This document shows, in pieces, positions 54,988-64,000 of a stretch of DNA of 64,000 nt. Position 1 is the stretch's first letter. Every line of letters starts with the position of its first letter. Source of the stretch: Diplodia intermedia (lineage: Eukaryota > Ascomycota > Dothideomycetes > Botryosphaeriales > Botryosphaeriaceae); the NCBI GenBank assembly GCA_021495925.1, contig JAKEKT010000048.1, positions 1 through 64,000 of the forward strand. The letters are read 5' to 3'. The notes beneath the pieces were generated by a model. It ran no database searches, was not told where the DNA came from, and saw only the letters and a list, made by a program, of their open reading frames with translations. A program made the position numbers and the translations under genes.

Positions 54988-57975
54988 ATGGCGCGGTACC
55001 TGAATCCCCAGAAGGTCAGCCTTCTCGTCCTCGCGAAGCTGTACTGCGAATTCCCTGCTCCGTCCTCGGCCACCATCCCCATCCTCGCCTTCCTCACCTC
55101 CCAGCTCATCTCGGACAATGCGGCCGGCGGCGGGAGAGCCAAGCACGCTGACGACTGCATCCTTACCCTGGAGCACTTTGAAAAAATCCTGGCCGCCCAC
55201 CCACACCGCCGCCCGGGCAATGACCTCCTCGAAGGCAGGGATGAGACGCTGTACGACGCGTTCCTGGCCCGGCTGTGGTCCATCGACAGTCTGGACGCGC
55301 TGCACGGCTTCTTCGACGCGCTGTCGGAGCTGGTGGGCAAGCCGCCGCGCAACTTCATCTCCACCAACGAGCGCCATCACCCTCCGCCCGTGATCTGCCT
55401 CTCACGCACGTCGCCACTGGGCACCTTCGTGCGCCGCGCCCAGCTCGAGTTTGCCCGCCTGCAGTTCCACGATGCGAGCAAGTTGTGGCTCGCTTTAGTC
55501 AACTACAAGCTGCCGACGAAGGATTGGTGGCAGGAGCGGAGGCGCATGCTGGATGACGCATCGCCACGAGAAGCCTCGAATCCGTGGTTTGATGAGAACT
55601 TGGTTGGTCTGGGGTTGAAGAAGGACGACGCCTTGTTCAGAGTGGCGTATGGGCAGTTGGATGAGATGAGTAAAGAGGAGGGGCTGGCGAGTATGGATGA
55701 GATCGAGAAACTGTTGGCGTTCCAGATCGATCGCTTGCAGAGTAAGGGAAAACTCCCCAGTGCGGAAACCATCAGCTATTGACTCGAGTATAGAGTACGG
55801 CAACCGTGTGCCGGATGACATGAGAGAGCGTCTGCGCAAGATGCTAGGACCAACGGCTGCGGCACCCAGTCTTGCGCATTTCGTCAAGTTAGCACCCATC
55901 TGTGCTGAGCTGCAGCGGTATGCAGAGAATGGCTGACCGGTTGTAGGTTTTTCGATGCGTGGAGAGCGGGCGATTATACGTCCTCTTTCGACAACCTGCA
56001 TCGCTACTTCGATTACACAATGCAGACAAGAGACAAGACATATTACCAATATGCTCTGCTTCACATGGCTATCCTCCAAGCAGACTTCGGTTGCTTCAGC
56101 GAGGCCATTGCCGCCATGAACGAGACTATTGCAACCGCCCGCGAGAACCAGGACATGAACTGCCTCAACTTCAGCTTGAGCTGGCTGAACCACCTCGTCA
56201 AGGCTTATCCGAAACAGATTAGAGCATCTGGCTACGGCGGCATGTTGGGATCTGAGCGGGACGGTCTGGCATTCTTGAAGTCGAAGGCAAAAGAAACCAA
56301 AATGTGGAGTTTGCTGAGCTCGACACTCTTGAGTGAAGCCAAAATGCTTCTTTCCAACGTACGTTGAACTACGTTAACATCGGTAATACGTCATCTGATC
56401 CAAGAGCAGGGCTCGAGCGTACCCCGTGCTTTCGAGCATATCTATCAAAGCGCGCACCTTAACGTGGTGCACAATATCAGGAGCAATATCAGTTCCCAGA
56501 TGTTGATGCAAGCATCATTATACGGCAGACTAGGTTGGAATTCGAGCTCTTTTCGGCCAATGCCTACTGACTGAATTTTCAGGCGCCACGGACCTATCGG
56601 ATGCTGTCTGCGACATCCTCCATCTCTGCTACGGCAACGTATGTCCCATCGAAGACATTCTCCGTTCCACTTGCCACAGCGCATACATAGTAAGCCTTGC
56701 AACAACTTCCTGGCCCCGCCTGGCTGCCTAACGTTTAGTTCAGAGATCTCAAGCCGGAGATTATTCAGGAGCATTCGAGATTCTTGATTCCATCAACCAG
56801 GCAGATCACCGCACCCTCAAATTCCATCAATACATAAGCAATTATGCGGCCCTGCTAAAGGCAAAGCGAGCATTAAGAAGGTAGGCGCCACTGAGAAGTC
56901 CATACAACGAGGAGTTCCTTTTGAAAAAAAAAAAATCACAACGCTATAACGGAAGTCGGTGTTACGAGGCTTGAGGCTCCCTTCAAACCCACTGACAGTA
57001 TTAACCGCGTGGTCCACTCAACATCTCAGCTGACGCCTTTTGTTTTACTGTAGATCAGACTTCACAGCTGCGACGCATCTCCTCGATGCCCTGCGGGCCT
57101 TCCGCCCCACGGATCCAGAGGTTCTGTACCAGCTCGCCGTCCTCGAGGTGGATGCGCTCACACGCCGCGGTGACTTCGCTGCCGCCTTCGTGCGCGTCGA
57201 CGAGCTGGCTGCCGACCTGAAGGCCGAGGACGCCGACGTCTATCAACGTGTGCACCTGCTAACACTCAAGGCCGCGCTCTTCGCCAAAGCCGGCATACCC
57301 GAAAAGGGCTTCAGCATAGCAATGCGAGCTTCTAGCGCAGCGCACCGCGCGAGGCTGTGGCCAGCGCTGTGGGAGGCACTAGCGGCGGTGCAGGCAATTT
57401 TGGTGGAGCTGGGCGAGTTCCGTGCCGCGAGACGGCTGGGTGATGCCGTCGCACCGCTGGCACTTGAGGCAGGAGACGAGGCGTTATGTGCGAAGCTTTA
57501 CCTCGCGCTGGCGGATGCGTGCGTCGGGGTCGCGGGCGAGGAGCAGCACCAGCACCAGCAACAACAACAGCGCGAGACCGCTCCTTCCTCTAACGCCATC
57601 GCCGCTGCCGCATCATCCGCTCCAATAGATGGGAACAGTTCAAACACTTCTTCGTCAACCGCGGAGAGTGGCAGCGCGGCGGCGCACCAGAAATCGCTAG
57701 CTGAGGCAATGTTGTTCCTCGAGAAAGCCAGGGACTGCTTCCGCTCCATCGAAGATGTGCGCGGTGAATGCGAAACCATCGCCAAACGCGCGCTGCTGGA
57801 GAAGCTACGCACGGCGACGGCTTCGAACGATGGAGGAGGGCCCGTTCCTGGTGGTGGTGCGTTAGGACACGGCCAGAAGGACGATGCTGCGGCCGTGGAG
57901 GAAGCCGTGGCGTACATTGGTCGGTACAAGGCCGTCATGGAAGGCGATGGAGCTTCTGCAGAGACGGTAGGATGA
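54988..57975 (+). CDS. APC5: Anaphase-promoting complex subunit 5
   Basis: TPR-containing scaffold subunit of the APC/C ubiquitin ligase that drives mitotic exit in the nucleus. Seven exons (54988-55741, 55794-55887, 55947-56358, 56410-56533, 56583-56689, 56744-56880, 57054-57975) join to 849 aa. The start MARYLNPQKVSLLVLAKLYC and the block KFFDAWRAGDYTSSFDNLHR with YFDYTMQTRDKTYYQYALLH and QADFGCFSEAIAAMNETIAT are typical. TPR-like helices continue through SDFTAATHLLDALRAF to the C-terminus. A Gln/His/Ser-rich loop (near residue 700) is low-complexity. Introns are 49-59 bases, except the last with 173. APC5 beside COX6a and APN2 is a classic mating-type flank in Pezizomycotina. Confidence 0.93.
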
Positions 57976-58608
57976 TTTTAGAGCTGAGGGAATGACGGGG
58001 AGCCTTTCCCCCTCATTTCCCTACTTCCTATCTTTTGCAAGTGCAAACATGCATCTCCTCGGTCGGCGCCATCCACTAGCACATTTCAAGAGTCTAGAGA
58101 TGAAAGGCTACGAAATATAGATACCTTAATGAGATCGTGTCACAGCGGGCTGTACAGTTTATGTAGCTCGTGGAGCCCTATCTGGACGTGTTTGTGCGGG
58201 TTTAACACTCGCATCTACGCCCGGATATTTGCTTCAACTGCTCACGTTCTTGATAGGGCTGAGAAGACTCGATCGTACTGTAACCTGTTGCAGTGCTCGT
58301 GAAGGTGCCGGTGGACGTGCCGAGTGAGGAGATGAGTAGACAAATGGGATGGTTTGGCATTGGTTGTACAGTCCTGTCTGGTGTGTGTATGTCTCTTTGG
58401 GTGCTGGGAAAATAGGAAAAGGAGGGGAACTGGCTTGTGGTTCTGTCCCTACTTCCCTAATTTGGGAATTAGAAACAGACATTCAGGGCCCACTTGACTT
58501 TCACTCTCGTTTGGCTTCTATGTACAAAAAGTTGCAGGGTATGCTCCTTCCCGATTACGCCAAACGAGAGCAGGCGGCGACGGTTGTAAACATCCTGGAT
58601 GAGAATAT
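57976..58608. other. Convergent intergenic region APC5 / COX13
   Basis: About 630 bases where APC5 (plus) and COX13 (minus) converge. It contains fold-back copy E. No gene is seen. Confidence 0.55.
58137..58300. mobile_element. MITE-like fold-back element, copy E (worn)
   Basis: About 160 bp, the most diverged copy. The left end CACAGCGGGCTGTACAG and right end CTGTAACCTGTTGCAGTG resemble the family terminal repeats. The centre has CTATCTGGACGTG and ATCTACGCCCGGATATTTGC, which partly pair and match the family palindrome. It lies between convergent genes. Confidence 0.4.
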
Positions 58609-59610
58609 TTACTCGTCCTGCTTGTGGTGGTTGACCTTGTCGTTCCAGAAGAGGGTCTGTAGGGGGGCAACCGTCAGCTTTATCTCCACAGCAAACAAGA
58701 TAGCTGCTGTCTCGTTCTTCTCCAAGTTACATATCCCCGAGACTCTTGCTTGATCGTGCACTAAAGGCGAGACGCTGCAGATGCACGCTCTTCATGCCTC
58801 AAAACCACACTCCGAACGTTGCTTCTTCTCTTCCTCTTCACAACTCGCCGCCCTAAACACAACAGCACGCGCAACGATTCGGCGAGCGCGGTAGGTGAGT
58901 CAAAAAAGATAGTAACAAAGAAAAGCGTGCTCACCTTGTCACCGTCACCCCAGAAGAAGTTCTTGGTGCGGATGTTCTGGTAGGGGTACTCGGGGCGCTC
59001 CTCAAGCGGAGGCATGTGAGACTCGTGCTCCCAGTGCTCGCTCCACAGCCTGTAGGCGTTGGCGGCAGAAATGGCGAGAGCAGGAAGGACAACGCTGAAG
59101 AAAATAAGGTAAGTGGGTGGCTTGACTAATTCTGAGCATGATTTCCTCCGTGGAGTCTTGTAACTGAGCCGCAGCACCTTCGTCTTGACGCAGATGGGCC
59201 GGGCCAATGGAAAGTCACCGCAGTGAAGCGAAAAGATAGGCCGAGGGCGATAACACTCACTAGATGGACAGCTTGCGCCAGAGGTCTGTATGGAATAGCG
59301 AATTAGCATCCCTTCAGTCCCAATCGCGCGCACGGCACAGCATGACCCCTCCTCCACTGTCAAAAGTACATCCAGCATCCCCATCCCCCTCTTCTTCCCC
59401 CGGTTCCAATGGACTGTGCCAACCATCGCAAAGGTAAATTTATTACGCACCGCTGGACTCGGCGGCGTGCTGCTTGACGGCAGCGCGCTCGCGGTTGAAG
59501 GCGTTCTCAGTAGCACCCTCAAAGCCGCCCTGGGCAGAGGAGTAGGTGCGGCGGGTGACGGGGGCGCGGAGGGCCTGGGTGGAGCGGCGGAGGATGGCGC
59601 GGGACAGCAT
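58609..59610 (-). CDS. COX13: Cytochrome c oxidase subunit VIa
   Basis: Nuclear-encoded subunit of mitochondrial complex IV (yeast Cox13). Four exons (59610-59451, 59285-59261, 59094-58935, 58656-58609) join to 130 aa. The N-terminus MLSRAILRRSTQALRAPVTR is a presequence. One membrane helix (SIYVVLPALAISAANAYRLW) follows, then HMPPLEERPEYPYQNIRTKN and FFWGDGDKTLFWNDKVNHHK, the family signature. Exon 2 is only 25 nt. The last intron has 278 bases and leaves a 48-nt terminal exon coding TLFWNDKVNHHKQDE, easily missed by gene finders. It is divergent from APN2, with 564 bases between. Confidence 0.95.
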
Positions 59611-60174
59611 TGTCGCGGTTTCGATCGGCGACGGTTGGAGTGGAGATGGGTGGGTTGCCGGATGCGTGGGGTTGGATGGTGGTGGTTGCGGTTACCTAGG
59701 TACGAAGCTGCAGGCTGCTTCTCGGCGCTCCGTCACACCACTTTCCCGTTCGCCCCGGCCGTTCCCGCCGCAAGGAGCTTGGCGCGCTGGGACCTCTCCG
59801 CCCCCTCAAGCGCGCCTTCCGCTCGCTCGTCTTCCGCCTCTGACGCCATCGCTTTTGCCCGCGACGCGACTGGCCAGAGCTACATCCTGGTCACCGCGCC
59901 CTGCGATCCGGGGCCGATCCAGACGACGCGTTTAACTCAAGCTTTACAGCCAACACCCGCTCGAAGACGGCGGCAGCAGCAGTGCAATCGCCGCTCGCTC
60001 CGGTCATGAACTCGCGTCACCATCTTGCCCGCTGCTCCGCGCATATTCGCCAGCCGTCTGGCTAGCTAGCCGCCACCATCAATCGCTCTGCGTCGCCGTA
60101 CCTTCCCCTCCCAGCTCTCTGCAACGCTCAGTAAGCCGCCGCATTATTCGCAGCCTGCAGTCGTATACACACAA
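59611..60174. promoter_or_regulatory. Divergent promoter region COX13 / APN2
   Basis: 564 bases between two divergent genes. GC-rich. No clear TATA element was found. Confidence 0.5.
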
Positions 60175-62407
60175 ATGCCGCCACTCAGGATCACGACCTG
60201 GAATGTCAATGGCATCCGGAACCCTTTCGGCTACCAGCCATGGCGCGACAAGCGTACTTTCGACGCCATGTTCGATTTGCTCGAGGCGGACATTGTGATT
60301 ATGCAGGAGCTGAAAATCCAGCGAAAGGACTTGCGCGACGACATGGTGCTGGTCCCCGGGTGGGACTGCTTCTTCAGTCTGCCGAAGCACAAAAAAGGTT
60401 TGTAATGGATCGGGTTCGGGACGAAATGGGGCTGCTCAATGTGCGCAACCTGCTCAGAATAGTAGACGCTGACTGACGTTCAGGCTACTCGGGGGTCGCA
60501 ATATACACCCGCACCTCCCGCTGCGCTCCCATCCGCGCTGAGGAAGGCGTTCTCGGCGTTCTCTGTCCGCCGGGATCCTCGACCGCATACCGCGACCTTT
60601 CACCCGACCTACACATCGGTGGGTACCCTACAGAGCAGCAGATAGACATGGCTGGTGGCGTCGATCCTGCGGCACTGGATGCCGAGGGCCGCTGCGTAGT
60701 TCTCGAGTTCCCGGCGTTCGTCTTGTTCGGCGTGTACAGCCCGGCGAATAGCAACGGCTTGCGCGACGACTTCCGATACGCCTTTTTCAGCACGCTCGAC
60801 ACCCGCATACGGAACCTCACACGCGAGGGCAAGCGTGTCGTTCTGTGCGGCGACTTGAACGTATCGCGTTCGGAGATTGACACCGCACAGGCAGAGGAGA
60901 ACATGCGCAAGGAGGGCATCTCGCATGCGGAGTACGTGTCGATGGGCAACCGACGCATCTTCAACCAAATGCTTGAAAGCGGCGACGTCGTACCGCCGCG
61001 GGATGAGGGGAGGGAGACACCGGTGCTTTGGGATACGTGCCGCGAGTTCCACCCGACGAGGAAAGGCATGTATACCCATTGGGAGCAGAAAATCAATGCT
61101 AGGCCTGGAAATTTTGGGTCGAGGATTGATTTTGTGCTTTGCAGCATCTCGATGAAAGAGTGGGTACAGAGCGCAGACATTCAGGAAGGACTAATGGTAA
61201 GTCCTCGTTGTCTGGGATGAATTTAGTCTGACTGGGAGTCTAGGGCTCAGATCATTGTCCTGTATATGCTCTTCTCAAGGAAAGGGTCGCGTTGGATGGT
61301 GAAGAAGTCACCTTGAACGATCTCATGAATCCACCTGGGATATTCAGGGACGGCAAGCGGTTGCGCGACTGGACACTGAAAGACTCGCCCGCCTTCTCTG
61401 GGAGGCTACTGCCAGAGTTTGACAAGAGGAGAAGTATCAAAGATATGTTTTCACGTAAGGCGACAACCAGCAAGTCCTCGGCCAATGGTAGCGCGAACAC
61501 AGAAGGCTCGGCCGCCGTCGTTAGCAACTCGTCTCCGTCCTTATTAAGACCGAAGTCTCAGGAAAGAGCAGAAGAAAATAGCCAAGCTGAGCCAGAAGCA
61601 TCGCAGAAAAGCCACGTCTCAACGGCATCACAACTCAATGGAAGCAATCGCATTCATACAACGACCAGTACAGAGAAGAAGCGCCCTGTCCCAGCACTTC
61701 CGACCGCGAAGTCAAACAAAAAGAAGAAATCATCTGCCCCGGCACCGACGCAAAGCAAGTCAGTGAAAGGCCAGCAGTCTCTGAAAGGGTTCTTCAAACC
61801 AGCACCATCGCTGCCCCACAATGATAGCAATGATTTGTTGAAGACCACCGAGAGCCCGTCCGCCTTAGGCGTACCGCCAATCCACAATTCCATCTCTGAT
61901 CAGGCTTCTATCGGGGATTCGCCAGAGCGAGGACATAGTGCTATCGAATCTACATCAGCGGCCGGGCCTGAAGCGGTGAGCACAGCGGAACAAGGCGAAC
62001 TCGGCGCACGCGCATCACCAACCCGGTCGACGTCTGAACATTCATCTGAGCATTCGCCTAGCAAGCAGCAGCAGCCCATCAATTCTTCTTCTCTCATTCC
62101 CGCCGAGCGGGACACGGCAGCCACCACCGGACAATCATCGTCCACCCCAGCGCCGCCGCCATCGCCTCCCTTCGTTGATCCCATCGTGTCCAAGGAGTCG
62201 TGGAATAAGCTCTTCACCAAGCCGAACCCGCCGCGGTGCGAGGATCACGACGAGCCGTGTATATCGCTGACGACGAAGAAGCCGGGCGCCAACTGCGGGC
62301 GCGCATTCTGGATGTGCCCGCGGCCGATCGGGCCGTCCGGGGCGAAGGAGAAGAACACAGAGTGGAGGTGTCGGACGTTCATTTGGGCGAGTGATTGGAA
62401 CGGCTGA
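60175..62407 (+). CDS. APN2: DNA-(apurinic/apyrimidinic) lyase, class II
   Basis: Exonuclease III-type AP endonuclease in nuclear base-excision repair. Three exons (60175-60397, 60484-61196, 61244-62407) join to 699 aa. The catalytic core has ITTWNVNGIRNPFGYQPWRD, MQELKIQR (the metal-binding Glu), FGVYSPANSNG, GDLNVSRSEIDTAQ, GSRIDFVL and GSDHCPVYA after the second splice. A PCNA-binding motif QQSLKGFF follows in a disordered Ser-rich linker (about residues 380-600). The C-terminus is a GRF-type zinc finger (PRCEDHDEPC with GRAFWMC and EWRCRTFIW). Introns of 86 and 47 bases are GT-AG. APN2 is the standard flank of ascomycete mating-type loci. Confidence 0.96.
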
Positions 62408-63838
62408 GCGAAACGAAGACTAGGGGGAAGAGGAAAGGGAAAGATGCGTGGCGAAGACGGCGATCTGACAAGTACGGCGGTATTGATTTGTGCTTGTTGC
62501 ACGAGCAACACGACAGGAGTCGAGAAGTCCATGAACTTCGGTGCGTGTTCACTCATGTAGAGTATATTAGGCCCCGCGGGTAGTCGATATCAAAAATAAA
62601 TAAAGAAGAAAAAACGCTCGCATCCATGAGGGACGTGTGGTGGGGAAGAGGCGACGTCCACACCAATTTATGTGTTTATTGCAATTTCAACATCTGGAAC
62701 ATAGCTTCACGCCCCTTTCATTTTTTCAACCTCACGTTGGTGTTGAAATTAGAACAAGATGACAGCGGAATGGATTACAGAGAGTAAATGGCGTAATCCA
62801 CAAATAGGCATCTCGCCGACGTTTTTGCCTATCTAAATCTGCTTTGAGTTGTAGATCGTGGTTGTGGCCAAAGGGGGAACTACATAGAACATCGCTATGC
62901 GACAGTTCAGTCAGGTTATAACAGAACCATTGTTGATCAAACAGTCCACGCAACTTCCCGCCTTCCGTTCAGCGTTGTAGTGTAAAGAAGTAGTGACGCC
63001 ATGAATATATCATTTTCCTGTTCAGGCCAGATGTTTCTTCCGACAGGACTGTATCAGATAGTCTGCGAGGCAGTAGGAATAAACTTGGGAGATTACAAAA
63101 TGCGTGACATTCTGTAAGGAGAGTAGAGTAGAGTGATAGCTTGGATACATACAGTCGAAGATCTATTTCGCCGACGCACTCAACAATCAGGACATTATGA
63201 GACTTGATCATGACATAAATATTAAAAAAGAGTCAGTCGAAGAGACGAATTCAGGATAAGCTTATGTCCAAGACCAAAATTATATCGCTCGCTGGCGTTC
63301 GATGGTGTGCGGACCGGCCAGGTTGGGGCAAAATAAGCCACCGGGAGCCGTGGTTGGTGAGAATAGCACTCTGCTAATGAAATGGTGGTCACTGACGTAG
63401 TAGTGGCAAGTGGTGCTAAAGGAAGGATCGTCGCTGAATGCGCAGTGAGTTATATGGGCACAGAAATGCTGGCAGGCGAAAACGAGGCATGCAAAAGCGT
63501 GATTTTCGTTTTCCAATCGGCAACAATGCTTTCGCACCACCACCACCATTCAATTCTCGGTGCCGCACCTCCGTAATCTGCGGCTCTACCGGCTCATCTA
63601 TAGCCACGTATCTCCTCTGTCTCCCATCCATATATATGCAAGTGCTCTTTCATCTTCTGCTCACGAAACTCTCCTCCCCTACACGCCCAACTCCCACCAT
63701 CATCGTCCTCTCAACCGTCTCATATCCCCATCCAAACACCCTCCCTTTATTTCATGCGTCATCCCTCCAACCAGCCCCCCACTCCTCCCCGCCACTAACA
63801 GAAATGGGCGAACAGGAAAGAAGGCCGTCTCCCTCTAC
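62408..63838. other. Gene-poor region after APN2
   Basis: About 1.4 kb, A/T-richer than its surroundings, with only short frames. It holds the 3' flanks of APN2 and of the partial gene at the right edge. No gene is supported. Confidence 0.5.
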
Positions 63839-64000
63839 TCAAACAAACTTCCCCCCCTTACCAGGCTCCTCCTCAACAACAACGCCACCGGCCACGGTGC
63901 CATAGCCTTCCGCGCCAGCAGCAGTGACGCCGAGACTCTCGCTAGCATTCTCCGGCGCAACAGGCAGAGGCCGATCCAGGGCCGTAAACCGCTCCCCCTT
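63839..64000 (-). CDS. 3' end of a gene cut by the window edge
   Basis: The last 162 bases are an open frame on the minus strand of 53 codons plus stop. It reads FTALDRPLPVAPENASESLG and an acidic end VVVEEEPGKGGKFV. It looks like the disordered tail of a protein. The rest lies beyond the window, so no name can be given. A GGTAAGG in the tail could be a splice donor, in which case the true end would differ. Confidence 0.4.
   Translation of the reverse strand, partial: KGERFTALDRPLPVAPENASESLGVTAAGAEGYGTVAGGVVVEEEPGKGGKFV

Noticed and set aside
1..64000. tRNA and rRNA genes, retrotransposon proteins
   Set aside because: No cloverleaf-type arms, rRNA stretches, or reverse transcriptase, integrase or transposase motifs were recognised. 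A covariance-model scan could still find a tRNA missed by eye.

Overview
The window reads as nuclear DNA of a filamentous ascomycete (Pezizomycotina), most likely a dothideomycete of the Botryosphaeriales. The grounds are compact genes on both strands, mostly short GT-AG introns of about 49-60 bases, and fungal-specific families (cutinase, HeLo-like STAND receptor, EOS1). The strongest ground is a mating-type locus at 44.2-47.1 kb with the gene order I know from Botryosphaeriaceae. No database search was possible. Names rest on reading the translations, and exon borders were assigned by hand from splice signals and reading-frame continuity.

Layout. 1-2.3 kb: gene-poor edge opening with four palindromic 14-mers. 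2.3-7.1 kb: Mediator subunit 12 (minus). 7.8-10.2 kb: an Asterix/UPF0139 ER protein in eight tiny exons, then translation factor eIF1. 10.9-16.0 kb: a branch-2 histidine phosphatase (minus), divergent from a HeLo-like/NACHT/ankyrin STAND receptor (plus). 16.8-20.5 kb: homocysteine S-methyltransferase and an MFS sugar transporter (both minus). 20.5-26.1 kb: gene-poor. 26.1-32.3 kb (minus): EOS1, an MBA1/mL45-like mitoribosome receptor and a SPOUT1-type RNA methyltransferase. 33.2 kb: a disordered hypothetical protein. 36.3 kb: a secreted cutinase.

39.3-62.4 kb is the mating-type region. NVJ2-like SMP/PH protein (minus) and MAT1-2-5-like (minus) lie on one side of MAT1-2-1, the HMG-box regulator (plus). 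On the other side come ADE1 (SAICAR synthetase, minus), RIM2-type carrier (minus), CIA30 (plus), APC5 (plus), COX13 (minus) and APN2 (plus). APC5, COX13 and APN2 are the classic syntenic neighbours of ascomycete MAT loci. Only the MAT1-2 idiomorph is seen, which fits a heterothallic strain. The right edge cuts into the 3' end of one more gene.

A non-coding layer runs across the window: a family of about 160-230 bp fold-back, MITE-like elements with terminal repeats near GGGTGACAGAAGA. Five copies were found, one inside the last EOS1 intron and one downstream of MAT1-2-1. Other points of note are an open reading frame beyond the MAT1-2-1 stop that a well-placed intron would join, a probable GC-AG intron in CIA30, three micro-exons of 12-17 nt in the Asterix gene, and tandem minisatellites directly after MAT1-2-1.
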